Assembly (NCBI GenBank): GCA_017537925.1 | Contig: JAFYJW010000040.1 | Location: forward strand, 1 to 45,608 | From: Synergistes sp. | GTDB taxonomy: Bacteria > Synergistota > Synergistia > Synergistales > Synergistaceae | Direction: 5' to 3' | DNA length: 45,608 nucleotides | Shown here: one piece after another, positions 1-8,217 of the stretch | Layout: the number at the start of each line of letters is the position of its first letter | How positions within the stretch are numbered: the first letter of the stretch is position 1 | Notes under the pieces: model-generated | What the model saw: the letters and a program-made list of their open reading frames with translations, nothing else | Database searches by the model: none | Told to the model about the DNA's origin: nothing | Translations under genes and position numbers: made by a program

Positions 1-74
1 GCGAAGATATACGCAACGCTCTGCTTTATGCTGCAGCAAAGCCGCAGCAAAGCGGCAAAAAAACAAAGAAATGA
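1..74 (+). CDS. C-terminal end of an exported small protein (partial, cut by window edge)
   Basis: Only the last 23 codons are in the window, ending at the TGA at 72-74. The 74 bases are identical to 1457-1530, the end of the complete gene at 1084-1530, so this is the tail of a second copy of that gene. Its tail is lysine-rich (GKKTKK). Function as for the complete copy: an exported protein of unknown role. The upstream part lies outside the window. Confidence 0.8.
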   Translation, partial: EDIRNALLYAAAKPQQSGKKTKK

Positions 75-115
75 CCCTTAGCTGATCTTGTGCAAAAAAC
101 GTCTGTTTTTCCACA

Positions 116-158
116 GCGGCCGGACTCACGGATTCTTTCGTGTTCCGGCCGCTTTTTC
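116..158 (+). terminator. Rho-independent terminator behind the partial gene
   Basis: An 8-bp GC stem (GCGGCCGG at 116-123, CCGGCCGC at 145-152) is extended inside by CACG/CGTG and followed by a T-run. It is a copy of the terminator at 1572-1617. Confidence 0.85.
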
Positions 159-340
159 GCGATGTCTTTAATAAACGCGCGGGAAGCCGAATATCCTGCA
201 GAGCCGCGGCGGCCGGTTTGAAAAAACAATGAATGATGATAATATTGTTTCTGTAATGTTTTCATGCACTCCGCAAATATTAAGATCAAAAACTAAATGC
301 ATAAATTCATGGTAACGCAGACAGAAAGGAGACAGAAACT

Positions 341-1030
341 ATGCAGAAACGTATAACAGACAAATCACTTAGCTGCCTTTACAAAGCATTTCTTACGGCA
401 GCCATGCTCTTTGTCATCGCAATGTCGGCCGCGGCGCCTGATTTCGCTTTTGCCCATGGAGGCGGAGGCGGCGGGGGTGGCCATGGCGAAGAACCCGGAC
501 AGCAGGAAACTACGCAGGAAGATAAAGAAACAGCTAAAAATAAACAGAAGCTTTTCTGGGCCAAGCAGAAAATGAGCAAGGCCTTAAACAAGCTGATCCG
601 GCATCAGGAATATATGAAAACAAAGATACACTCCCCGAAAACATATAATTATTCTTCGGAACAGTTAGTCGCGGACATTAGGGAAGAGGACAAACTGCAG
701 AAGGAACTTGCGGCCAGACAGGAGGAAGTAAAAAAGCTTTGCAGCGAAATGGACGTCAAGCCGCCGGCAGAAGCCATGTTGGTGAGGCCGAGCGTACTCA
801 CAGAGGCAGACAGCTTAGCGGCACAGCATTTGGAAAGCGAAAAGACTACGCTCGATATGTTATTTGACGACAGCAAAAACATACAAAATGCCGAAATGAT
901 CCTCGGCACTTCGGACACTCATGGGGACACGCCAAGCGCCGGGCTTAGGGTGGACGACAGGCCCGTCTGGGAGAAAACTAACTATGACCCGCTGGATTAC
1001 GACTTTGGAGACCCGTGGCTTGATGATTAG
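341..1030 (+). CDS. Exported His/Gly- and Glu/Lys-rich protein of unknown function
   Basis: A 229-residue protein that I do not recognise. The N-terminus is a signal peptide: basic residues, a hydrophobic stretch (about 17-33), and a likely cleavage after AFA at residue 38. The mature protein then begins with a histidine-flanked run of eight glycines. A charged stretch rich in Glu, Lys and Gln (about 50-140) is probably helical. The C-terminus is acidic and aromatic (about 215-229). There are no cysteines for a lipid anchor at the cleavage site, so it is probably periplasmic or secreted. GAAAGGAG lies just upstream of the ATG. It sits between two copies of another exported-protein gene, which suggests the group duplicated together. 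The glycine run might bind metal through its flanking histidines, but this is a guess. Confidence 0.75.
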   Translation: MQKRITDKSLSCLYKAFLTAAMLFVIAMSAAAPDFAFAHGGGGGGGGHGEEPGQQETTQEDKETAKNKQKLFWAKQKMSKALNKLIRHQEYMKTKIHSPKTYNYSSEQLVADIREEDKLQKELAARQEEVKKLCSEMDVKPPAEAMLVRPSVLTEADSLAAQHLESEKTTLDMLFDDSKNIQNAEMILGTSDTHGDTPSAGLRVDDRPVWEKTNYDPLDYDFGDPWLDD

Positions 1031-1083
1031 AGGCAAAACCGCGCGCTGTCTCTTTGCCGCATGCCTAAATGGAGGAAAACAAC

Positions 1084-1530
1084 ATGAAAAATAAACTCGC
1101 ATCTTTACTTGCCGCGCTGCTCTGCCTTGCCGTCTTTGCGCTTCCGGCAGCCGCCGAAAAGGGATTCACCGAGATCAAACGCGACAAAAACATCATCCTT
1201 TTATTCAAAAACGACTCGGTAAAGGATAAGGGTGATTATGTGTTCGGTCAGGTCAAGGTCGTATACTTAAAACCTGTGAAGACGCCGAACGGCCAAACAG
1301 CCTCCGCCGGCGTCTGGTCCTACGCGGTCGACAAAAAAGAAAAACAGGCCAAGACCCTGGTGCAGGCGATGTACGACAGCAAGAACAAAAAGATATACAG
1401 CCGCGCCTATAACTTCATCGGCGCCAAATACAGACCGATAAGGCCGGGCACCGCGGGCGAAGATATACGCAACGCTCTGCTTTATGCTGCAGCAAAGCCG
1501 CAGCAAAGCGGCAAAAAAACAAAGAAATGA
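1084..1530 (+). CDS. Exported small protein, possibly surface-adhesin E-like
   Basis: A 148-residue protein. The start at 1084 is preferred to the in-frame ATG at 1069 because the strong ribosome site GGAGGAAAAC lies between them. A signal peptide ends in PAAA at about residue 24. The mature part has alternating strand-like segments (ILLFKND, YVFGQVKVVYLKPV, SAGVWSYAVDKKEK, KIYSRAYNFIG) and a lysine-rich tail. The pattern of short strands with a trailing tyrosine/serine segment recalls the small 'surface-adhesin protein E' type domain, but this is weak and from memory. A second copy ends at position 74. The gene is followed by its own terminator. Confidence 0.75.
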   Translation: MKNKLASLLAALLCLAVFALPAAAEKGFTEIKRDKNIILLFKNDSVKDKGDYVFGQVKVVYLKPVKTPNGQTASAGVWSYAVDKKEKQAKTLVQAMYDSKNKKIYSRAYNFIGAKYRPIRPGTAGEDIRNALLYAAAKPQQSGKKTKK

Positions 1531-1571
1531 CCCTTAGCTGATTTTGTGCAAAAACCGTCTGTTTTTCCGAA

Positions 1572-1617
1572 GCGGCCGGACTCGCGGATTCTTTCGTTCG
1601 TGTCCCGGCCGCTCTTT
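1572..1617 (+). terminator. Rho-independent terminator
   Basis: GCGGCCGG (1572-1579) pairs with CCGGCCGC (1605-1612), followed by TCTTTT. It is near-identical to the hairpin at 116-158, which marks the end of the duplicated segment. Confidence 0.8.
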
Positions 1618-1644
1618 TCTTCTGTCCTTAAAACATTTATGCGA

Positions 1645-1650
1645 TATAAT
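1645..1650 (+). promoter_or_regulatory. Probable -10 box for the glutaredoxin-pgi pair
   Basis: A perfect TATAAT lies 26 bases before the ATG at 1677. No good -35 box is visible at the right spacing. The position directly after a terminator supports a promoter here. Confidence 0.4.
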
Positions 1651-1676
1651 TATCATAAAAGGAGTGTGAAGCAAAA

Positions 1677-1916
1677 ATGGAAATAACGGTCTTTTCTACA
1701 AAAACCTGCCCCTGGTGCAGAAAAGTTGAAGAATTTCTTGACGGCATGGGAGTACAGTACACTAAAAAGGACATAACCGGCGACCGTGCTGCCGCAATGG
1801 AAATAGTGAAAAAGACAAGGCAGATGGGCGTGCCGGTAACAAAGATCGGCGAGAAGTATATCGTCGGCTACGACCCGGAAGCGATCAAAGAAGCTCTCGG
1901 CACGGCCGATAACTAA
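1677..1916 (+). CDS. Glutaredoxin/NrdH-like thiol-disulfide oxidoreductase
   Basis: A 79-residue single-domain thioredoxin-fold protein. The redox motif CPWC is at residues 11-14, the cis-proline motif (VPV) at 52-54 and the GYD turn at 64-66. The family reduces disulfides or mixed disulfides in the cytoplasm, taking electrons from glutathione or from thioredoxin reductase. NrdH-like members serve ribonucleotide reductase. Length fits the short NrdH/Grx class. AAAAGGAG precedes the ATG. pgi follows after only four bases, so both are probably on one mRNA, though no functional link is obvious. The electron donor cannot be told from the sequence. Confidence 0.9.
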   Translation: MEITVFSTKTCPWCRKVEEFLDGMGVQYTKKDITGDRAAAMEIVKKTRQMGVPVTKIGEKYIVGYDPEAIKEALGTADN

Positions 1917-1920
1917 TACC

Positions 1921-3264
1921 ATGGCGAAGATATCCTTTTCTTTCGGCGCATCCCTCGGCAGAAGCTCTCTGTCAGCGGCGGCCCTCAGGGCAGAATATGA
2001 AGATCGTATCCTGAAAGCGGCAGAATGGCTCGAAAAGACGCCGGCTGACGTATCCGGACACGGCTGGATGGTTTTGCCCGGCTGCGCGGCTGATGAGATC
2101 AAAAAGACCGCAGAATGGCTTTCCGGCTACGATAATATAATCCAGGTCGGAATAGGCGGATCCGCGCTCGGGAACCTCATGCTCAACCAGGCTCTCACCG
2201 ATATTTTTTACAACGAAAAAGACGGCGGGCCGAAGTTTTTCCTTGCGGACAATCCCGATCCGTGTAAGGCCCGTTCGATAATGGATCTTGCCGGCAAAGG
2301 GCGCACGGCCCTCGTCGGAGTCAGCAAGTCCGGTTCTACCGCAGAAACTATGACGCAGTTCCTCTGGTTCCGCGACGAACTGGCCAAAAGAGAGCAGAGC
2401 GACAAAGATATCCTTGTGATAACGGACCCGGAAAAAGGGATATTCAGAGCCTTTGCAAGATCTTCCGGATGCCGCGTCCTTGACCTTCCGGCCTCCGTCG
2501 GAGGACGCTATTCGGTGCTTTCTTCGGCGGGGCTTGCAACAGCGGCAGCGCTCGGCATAGATATCGACTCGCTGCTTAAAGGCGCTGCCTCGATGAAAAA
2601 ATTCCTCAGCGAAGAAAAGGATTTCGACAAAAACCCGGCGTTCAAGATGGCGGCGCTGCATCTGCTGCATGAGAGCGAAAAGAGAAATATGTCCGTGTTA
2701 ATGCCTTATTCGTCGAGGATGGCTTATTTTGCGGAATGGTACGCGCAGCTCTGGGCCGAAAGCCTCGGCAAAAAAGCTCTGGGGACGACCCCGGTGCGGG
2801 CTCTTGGAGCAATAGACCAGCACTCGCAGGTGCAGCTCTATACCGAGGGGCCGGACGACAAGCTCTTTACGATCATATGTATAGAGAGCCACGGCGAAGA
2901 AGTCACCGTGCCTAAAGTCGAACGCGAAGAGCTCTCGCCGCTCAAGTACCTTGAAGGACAGGCGCTCGGCGAGATGCTCGGCCTTGAAGCAAAAAGCACC
3001 GCGGCCGCCATCGTAAAGAGCGGCAAGCCTGTCATTTGGATCGAGATGGAGAAGCTTGACGCGGAAAACCTTGGCGCGCTGATATTCTTCTACGAGTACC
3101 TAACAGCCATAACAGGCGGCGCGATGGGGATAGATCCCTTCGACCAGCCCGGAGTGGAGCAGGGCAAGAAGTACACCTACGGGCTGATGGGAAGAACAGG
3201 CTACGAAAAAGACGCAGACGAAGTGAACAAATGGTTCGAAAGGATAAATTCTGACAGGATATAA
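1921..3264 (+). CDS. pgi: Glucose-6-phosphate isomerase
   Basis: A 447-residue enzyme interconverting glucose 6-phosphate and fructose 6-phosphate in glycolysis/gluconeogenesis. Visible family features are the phosphate-binding GIGGSALGN segment (about residue 76), the GVSKSGSTAET segment (about 130), SVGGRYSVLS (about 195) and the C-terminal sugar-isomerase signature around DQPGVEQGK. The length matches the short bacterial/thermophile-type PGI. The ATG follows the glutaredoxin stop by four bases with no clear ribosome site of its own, so translational coupling is likely. A terminator follows at 3317. Confidence 0.96.
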   Translation: MAKISFSFGASLGRSSLSAAALRAEYEDRILKAAEWLEKTPADVSGHGWMVLPGCAADEIKKTAEWLSGYDNIIQVGIGGSALGNLMLNQALTDIFYNEKDGGPKFFLADNPDPCKARSIMDLAGKGRTALVGVSKSGSTAETMTQFLWFRDELAKREQSDKDILVITDPEKGIFRAFARSSGCRVLDLPASVGGRYSVLSSAGLATAAALGIDIDSLLKGAASMKKFLSEEKDFDKNPAFKMAALHLLHESEKRNMSVLMPYSSRMAYFAEWYAQLWAESLGKKALGTTPVRALGAIDQHSQVQLYTEGPDDKLFTIICIESHGEEVTVPKVEREELSPLKYLEGQALGEMLGLEAKSTAAAIVKSGKPVIWIEMEKLDAENLGALIFFYEYLTAITGGAMGIDPFDQPGVEQGKKYTYGLMGRTGYEKDADEVNKWFERINSDRI

Positions 3265-3316
3265 CGCCGGCTGCCCGATATACCGTTCGGTCAAATGCTG
3301 AACGCCATGTAAATAT

Positions 3317-3355
3317 AACTCCCGGTCACCTGTACGGATGGCCGGGAGTTTCTTT
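3317..3355 (+). terminator. Rho-independent terminator of the glutaredoxin-pgi unit
   Basis: AACTCCCGG (3317-3325) pairs with CCGGGAGTT (3342-3350), followed by TCTTT. Confidence 0.8.
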
Positions 3356-3479
3356 AACTGTTTAGCGGTAACTCAGACGGACCGACGTGCAATTACGCCG
3401 GCGTGTCGTGCCGCCAGCAGCGCCTTTACGGATAATAACCGCGGGAGGCTGTTTATTCAGGCGGGACTCCGCGCCGCTT

Positions 3480-3668
3480 TCAGTCGGAGATCTTCAGTCT
3501 GATGAAATCTCCGCTCAGATTCCAGCTTTTTTCCAGGATATTGTCAGTCGCGCCCGGCTGCATCCATGGCAGCATATTGGCCATGCCGTAAGCGTCGACG
3601 ATCGCTATGAAACGCTCTCCGCTGTCATTTATATACAGATAAACGCCTTCCGGCTGCTGCTTTGCCAT
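3480..3668 (-). CDS. Small protein of unknown function (62 residues)
   Basis: I do not recognise this protein. It is supported as a real gene because its ATG (3668) is preceded by a perfect GGAGGT ribosome site at proper spacing, and behind that by an extended -10 box (3705-3713). The sequence alternates hydrophobic and polar residues (GVYLYINDSGERFIAIVDAYG), typical of a small beta-rich fold. It has one basic N-terminus, no cysteine and no membrane segment, so it is probably cytoplasmic. It stands alone on the reverse strand between forward genes. The 125 bases downstream (3356-3479) hold nothing I can name. Confidence 0.6.
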   Translation of the reverse strand: MAKQQPEGVYLYINDSGERFIAIVDAYGMANMLPWMQPGATDNILEKSWNLSGDFIRLKISD

Positions 3669-3704
3669 TTCCGGATACCTCCGCCGAAGATATGAAACAG
3701 AGTT

Positions 3705-3713
3705 ATTATAGCA
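3705..3713 (-). promoter_or_regulatory. Extended -10 promoter of the 62-residue gene
   Basis: On the reverse strand this reads TGCTATAAT, the extended -10 form (TGnTATAAT). No clear -35 is needed or seen. The start of transcription would lie near 3698, giving a leader of about 30 bases. Confidence 0.55.
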
Positions 3714-3843
3714 TCTGCCGCCGGGACGTGCCTCAGGTAAGTTTCATCCTGCAGTACGCATGGACACATCCGATGAAAAGATGCGCCGGAGCCCGGCGTC
3801 GTTTTAATGCCGTTTAGGGCGCGCCGCTTTTCCGCTCGGCGGC

Positions 3844-3872
3844 TTGACATCATAAGGATTATTTCATATACT
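3844..3872 (+). promoter_or_regulatory. Strong sigma-70-type promoter of rplU
   Basis: TTGACA (3844-3849), a 17-bp spacer, then TATACT (3867-3872). Transcription should begin near 3879, giving a leader of about 74 bases before rplU. No autogenous L21 leader structure is obvious to me. Confidence 0.85.
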
Positions 3873-3952
3873 TAGCAGGTTTTAGAATACGCATGGTGCG
3901 GGTTTGATAAATGCCTGTAGGCTGCCCGGCACACAGCGGAGGAGGAAAAAAT

Positions 3953-4264
3953 ATGTATGCAGTGATCGAACAGGGCGGAAAGCAGTACAGGGTTGCCGAA
4001 GGCGACAAATTCAGAGTCGAAAAGCTCAACGCCGAAGACGGCGCCTCTGTTGATTTCGATAAGGTCATTCTCCTTGGCAAAGATGACGGCGCAGTCATTG
4101 GCACGCCGTATGTCGAGGGAGCAAAGGTGACGGCTAAAGTCATCGAGAGCGGCAAAGACGACAAAGTGATCGTTTTCAAATACCGCAGGAAGAAGAACTA
4201 CAGGAAATTCCGCGGCCACAGACAGCAGTACACGCTCGTCCAGATAGAGACGATCTGCGCTTAG
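3953..4264 (+). CDS. rplU: Large ribosomal subunit protein bL21
   Basis: A 103-residue protein with the bL21 signature start [14 protein letters not shown] and the C-terminal [20 protein letters not shown]-binding segment. It binds 23S rRNA in the 50S subunit. The start at 3953 is chosen over an upstream in-frame ATG because of the ribosome site GGAGGAGG and the exact fit to the family N-terminus. rpmA follows directly. The prp (ysxB) protease gene often found between the two in Firmicutes is absent. Confidence 0.98.
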   Translation: MYAVIEQGGKQYRVAEGDKFRVEKLNAEDGASVDFDKVILLGKDDGAVIGTPYVEGAKVTAKVIESGKDDKVIVFKYRRKKNYRKFRGHRQQYTLVQIETICA

Positions 4265-4292
4265 GAACCGGATAGAGGGAGGAAATTGAATC

Positions 4293-4559
4293 ATGGCACA
4301 TAAAAAAGGTCAGGGAAGCTCTACAAACGGCCGCGACAGTCAGCCGAAATATCTTGGCGTAAAACGCGGAGAAGGTTCCTGGGTAAACGCGGGGACTATC
4401 ATCGTGCGTCAGCGCGGAACGAAATTCCATCCGGGGCAGCATACGGGACTTGGCCGCGATTATACGATCTTTGCCCTCAAACCGGGAAGGGTCCATTTCC
4501 TTACGAAGGCCGACCGCAAATATATAACAGTCGAGCCGGAAGCTGCCGAGACAGAGTAA
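4293..4559 (+). CDS. rpmA: Large ribosomal subunit protein bL27
   Basis: An 88-residue protein beginning [16 protein letters not shown], the universally conserved bL27 N-terminus that reaches the peptidyl-transferase centre. The ribosome site GGGAGGAAA precedes the ATG. Unlike Firmicutes and Fusobacteria it has no cleavable N-terminal extension, consistent with the lack of a prp gene beside it. It shares an mRNA with rplU. Confidence 0.98.
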   Translation: MAHKKGQGSSTNGRDSQPKYLGVKRGEGSWVNAGTIIVRQRGTKFHPGQHTGLGRDYTIFALKPGRVHFLTKADRKYITVEPEAAETE

Positions 4560-4629
4560 TCATAAACAACAATATTACAGTCAGAGGACATTCATATTTA
4601 TACCGCTGACAGCGTAAGTAAATATTATA

Positions 4630-4657
4630 GGGGGCCCTTCAGGTGCCCCCTTTTTTT
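4630..4657 (+). terminator. Terminator between rpmA and obgE
   Basis: GGGGGC (4630-4635) and GCCCCC (4645-4650) followed by seven Ts. It lies just upstream of the obgE ribosome site, so obgE is either read through or has a promoter in 4560-4629, where I see none of good quality. Confidence 0.8.
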
Positions 4658-4684
4658 CGATGTGGACGATCGGAAGGTGAGAGC

Positions 4685-6076
4685 ATGAGATTTGTTGATT
4701 CGCTGCGCATATCAGTCAAAGCCGGACGCGGTGGAAACGGATGCATGAGTTTTCTGCGCGAACGCTTCAAGCCCAACGGGGGACCGGACGGCGGAAACGG
4801 AGGACGCGGCGGTAGCGTTATATTTGAGGCGACCAACAGTCTCCAGACTCTTGCCGACCTTGAATATATGCACCATATAAAGGCAGAAAACGGCGGGCAC
4901 GGCAAAGGAGCCTCCAGAAACGGGCACGCCGGGGAAGACAGAATAATCAGCGTTCCGTGCGGAACTCTTATATACGACGCTGAAACAGGCGAGGGCTGCG
5001 CCGACCTGGTGGAGCCCCATGACCGCTTCGTCGCCGCGCGCGGCGGACGCGGAGGACGCGGCAACAAATACTTTGCCAGTTCAAGGCGCAAAGCTCCGCG
5101 CTTCTGCGAGCAGGGAGAAAACGGCGAAGAGATAACGCTGCTCCTCGAACTGCGTCTTATAGCCGATATTGGCCTCGTAGGACTCCCGAATGCCGGCAAA
5201 TCAAGCATACTTGCCGCGATCTCAAACGCTCAGCCTAAAATCGCCAACTATCCTTTCACGACTCTCACGCCCAATTTAGGGGTATTGAACACCGGAGACG
5301 AAAACATAGTGATTGCCGACCTGCCTGGCCTTATCGAAGGAGCGCACACAAACAAGGGCCTCGGACTGGATTTCCTCCGCCATATCGAAAGGACCAGGCT
5401 GTTAGTGCATGTCCTGAGCGTCGAGAGCGGAAATTATGATAAAATAATCAGTGACTTTGAAGTTGTGCGGCATGAAATGAGAGAATACGACAGTGCTCTC
5501 GATAACCGTCCGTTTTTTGTTATAGCAAACAAATCGGACGAAGTCGAAGGAAAAGAGGCCGAAGAACTCTTTGCCGGCTTATCCGCTTATTTCTCTGATA
5601 TGGGAGTCAAAATGATCGTTACAAGCGCTCTTACAGAAGAAGGAATAGCGGATGCGGCAAATGAGATCATAAGATTTGCAAACAGTCACCCACGTCCGCA
5701 GAGCAATGTAAGGCTTTTTGCCATAGAAGAAAAACTGCCCAAATCAACTCCGAACAGAAAAAGGGCAAAGATACAGATCATATCTCTGCACGACGGCGGC
5801 TACAGGATACTGCACAGGCAGCTGGAGAATTTTACGGAGCGGTGCGATTTCAGTCAGGAAGAAAACGTTGCGCGTTTTACGCGTCTTCTTCGCAAATACA
5901 AAGTCGAAGAGCTTCTTGAAGCTGCCGGAGCGGTGGCGGGCGACAGCATAAGCATAGGGTACAAGGAATTCAACTTCTATCCGGATTATTATCCGGAAGA
6001 AGACGCGGAAGAAACAGAAGAGGAGCCGGCAGACGAAGAACAGACACTGCCGGAAGAGAGCGGCAGCGAAAACTGA
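4685..6076 (+). CDS. obgE: GTPase Obg/CgtA, ribosome assembly
   Basis: A 463-residue GTPase that assists late 50S assembly and links growth to stress signals. The N-terminal glycine-rich Obg fold begins FVDSLRISVKAGRGGNG. The G domain shows G1 (GLPNAGKSS, about residue 165), G3 (DLPGL) and G4 (NKSD). A C-terminal OCT domain follows, then an acidic Glu/Asp tail of about 30 residues. The start at 4685 is chosen over an upstream in-frame ATG at 4643 because GGAAGGTG precedes it and the family N-terminus begins there. The association with L21/L27 and nadD is common in bacteria. Confidence 0.97.
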   Translation: MRFVDSLRISVKAGRGGNGCMSFLRERFKPNGGPDGGNGGRGGSVIFEATNSLQTLADLEYMHHIKAENGGHGKGASRNGHAGEDRIISVPCGTLIYDAETGEGCADLVEPHDRFVAARGGRGGRGNKYFASSRRKAPRFCEQGENGEEITLLLELRLIADIGLVGLPNAGKSSILAAISNAQPKIANYPFTTLTPNLGVLNTGDENIVIADLPGLIEGAHTNKGLGLDFLRHIERTRLLVHVLSVESGNYDKIISDFEVVRHEMREYDSALDNRPFFVIANKSDEVEGKEAEELFAGLSAYFSDMGVKMIVTSALTEEGIADAANEIIRFANSHPRPQSNVRLFAIEEKLPKSTPNRKRAKIQIISLHDGGYRILHRQLENFTERCDFSQEENVARFTRLLRKYKVEELLEAAGAVAGDSISIGYKEFNFYPDYYPEEDAEETEEEPADEEQTLPEESGSEN

Positions 6077-6126
6077 CCGCGCTTTCGCATATCATAAAAA
6101 TCGAAAATCTACCGGAGCAGGATGCT

Positions 6127-6735
6127 ATGTCTGAAAGACGCAAAATAGGAATAATGGGAGGCACATTCGACCCTATACATAACGGTCACCTTCTTGCCGC
6201 TGATGAAGCGCATGCGGCGCTTGGCCTCTCCGAAGTCATATTCGTACCGACAGGGCAGCCGCCGCACAAGGCAAATCAAAAGGTCACTTCCGCGGAAGAA
6301 CGCTATATCATGGCGGAAATGGCTACAGCGAACTGTCCGTATTTCACCGTTTCCAGAATCGAGATAGACCGTGCAGGAGAAAGCTATACGATAGACACGC
6401 TCCGCACTCTGCATTCGATGCCCGAATACAAAGATGTGCTTTTTTATTTCATAACCGGTCTCGACGCGGTCCTGAACATAATGACATGGAAAAATCCCGA
6501 AGAGATAATTCAGATGTGCAGCTTTGTCGCGGTGAGCCGCTACGGCTATTCGCACAACAGAGTGGAACTGCTGCCGCAGGATCTGCGCGACAAGATAATT
6601 CCCCTTGAGATACCGCTGCTTGCTATCTCAAGCACAGAGCTGCGCGAACGGATAAGGACAGGCAGGAGCATAAAGTTTATGGTGCCTGCCGCGGTCGAAC
6701 AATTCATAATGAAAAAATCTCTCTATAAACATTAG
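6127..6735 (+). CDS. nadD: Nicotinate-nucleotide adenylyltransferase
   Basis: A 202-residue enzyme joining nicotinate mononucleotide and ATP to deaminated NAD in NAD synthesis. The nucleotidyltransferase signature GTFDPIHNGH is at residues 12-21 and the C-terminal ISSTELR motif is at about 178. Length is normal for NadD. It lies 50 bases after obgE and 14 bases before the LCP gene, in the common obgE-nadD-LCP-rsfS order. The last step of the same pathway, nadE, is at 31091-31840. Confidence 0.96.
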   Translation: MSERRKIGIMGGTFDPIHNGHLLAADEAHAALGLSEVIFVPTGQPPHKANQKVTSAEERYIMAEMATANCPYFTVSRIEIDRAGESYTIDTLRTLHSMPEYKDVLFYFITGLDAVLNIMTWKNPEEIIQMCSFVAVSRYGYSHNRVELLPQDLRDKIIPLEIPLLAISSTELRERIRTGRSIKFMVPAAVEQFIMKKSLYKH

Positions 6736-6749
6736 GCGGGGGAGAACCT

Positions 6750-8210
6750 GTGAAAAAACCTTTAACCTACTTTCTGATAGTGCTCTGCGGCCTGGCAGCT
6801 CTCTGCGGAGGAGCCGCGGCCAGGATATATTTTGCCTGGCATTCTACCAAAGAAGATATAATGACGGCGTTTGAGACCGAAACAAAAAATAAAACAGACG
6901 ACAGTTATTCGGAACTCCTGAAGCAGCAGGGCAAATTCAACATACTGCTGATGGGTGAAGACAACGTCGAAGGTTCGCGCCGCTCAGACACTATACTCTT
7001 TATCGCGATAGATATAGACGACAAGGATATCCGCGTGATATCGCTGCCTCGCGACACCAGAGTCCAGATACCGCGCCACGGCCTGCAGAAGCTCAATCAC
7101 GCGTTTGCCTACGGCGGCCCCGACCTTATGAAGGCAACGGTCGAAAAATACCTTGAAGAGCCTATCCTTTATTATGTGATAGTAGACTATGAGAGCTTCC
7201 CGGAATTCATAGACATGCTGGGCGGCGTTGACATAGACATACAGAAAAGAATGCGTTATGTTGACAGAGCCGGCAAGTTAGACATCAATTTCAGCCCGGG
7301 CAGACACCATCTTGACGGCAAACAGGCGCTGAACTATGTCCGCTTCCGCAAAGACCAGCTCGGCGACATAGGACGCATACAGCGCCAGCAGCAGTTCATA
7401 AAAGCCCTGATCAAAAAAGCCTACGATCCCCGCGTAATAGTCAAATTCCCGGAGCTTGCCTCGCAGGCGATGAAGATATTCAGGACCGATATGCCGCCTA
7501 CGCTTGCGGTACAGCTGGCCGGATTTATACAGAACGAAATAGGACGCGACAGGATGTTCTTTTCGATGCTTCCCGGTGATTCCGTGCTGATCGACAAGCT
7601 CAGCTACTGGAAGGGCGATCTTAAAGCTGCAAAGGCATTCCTTAACGCGCCTGTAGCGACCCTGATCTCTGGAGATCTCAAAGAAGGCAGCGGAAGGAAC
7701 GCAAAACAGGTGGACTTCACGACCGCGGGCGACGGAAGCGATGAATCTTATGAAGACGAGCCGGCGCCTGAGAAGGGCGCAGCGCAGGCGGGCGAAAAGA
7801 TAAATACAAATAAATTTGTAAGCAGCGCGCCAACGAGAGAAGGCATCATAGAACTTGTTAAATCTATGCCTGAATCCGTCGCTGTGCTGAACGGAGTAGG
7901 GAAGTCCGGCGTAAGCGCAGAGGTGGCGACTCGTCTCCAGCAGCTCGGAGTCGACGTTATACACTCCGGAAACGCAAAACATTTCGACTACCGCTACTCA
8001 AGCGTCGTATATCCCACGAACGCCGGCGAAGGCGTCAAACTCAGCGCAAAGAAGTTAGGAGAGCTGCTCAATATCCCGAAAAACCTTGTGCGCCCGAGCA
8101 AACAGGCTTTTTATGCCTCGATCATTGCGGGGCACGACTATGCAAAACTTATAAAACTGCTCGACGATCTGCTTGTCGTCGCAAATTCCGGGAACGAAAA
8201 CGGGGAGTGA
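6750..8210 (+). CDS. LytR-CpsA-Psr (LCP) family cell-envelope protein
   Basis: A 486-residue membrane-anchored protein starting with GTG behind GGGGGAGAA. An N-terminal membrane segment (about 5-26) precedes the LCP domain (about 60-215), which shows NILLMGEDN, RRSDTILF, SLPRDTRV and the NYVRFRKDQLGDIGRIQRQQ segment with the arginines that bind the polyprenyl-phosphate substrate. A low-complexity linker (about 310-355) leads to a LytR_C domain (about 365-465). LCP proteins transfer lipid-linked glycans to cell-envelope acceptors outside the membrane. In a diderm the acceptor is unclear. It is coupled to nadD and rsfS. Confidence 0.93.
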   Translation: MKKPLTYFLIVLCGLAALCGGAAARIYFAWHSTKEDIMTAFETETKNKTDDSYSELLKQQGKFNILLMGEDNVEGSRRSDTILFIAIDIDDKDIRVISLPRDTRVQIPRHGLQKLNHAFAYGGPDLMKATVEKYLEEPILYYVIVDYESFPEFIDMLGGVDIDIQKRMRYVDRAGKLDINFSPGRHHLDGKQALNYVRFRKDQLGDIGRIQRQQQFIKALIKKAYDPRVIVKFPELASQAMKIFRTDMPPTLAVQLAGFIQNEIGRDRMFFSMLPGDSVLIDKLSYWKGDLKAAKAFLNAPVATLISGDLKEGSGRNAKQVDFTTAGDGSDESYEDEPAPEKGAAQAGEKINTNKFVSSAPTREGIIELVKSMPESVAVLNGVGKSGVSAEVATRLQQLGVDVIHSGNAKHFDYRYSSVVYPTNAGEGVKLSAKKLGELLNIPKNLVRPSKQAFYASIIAGHDYAKLIKLLDDLLVVANSGNENGE

Positions 8211-8217
8211 TAACGTA

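Noticed and set aside
3911-3952. Upstream ATG adding 14 residues to bL21
   Set aside because: The strong ribosome site GGAGGAGG lies after this ATG and directly before the ATG at 3953, which matches the family start.
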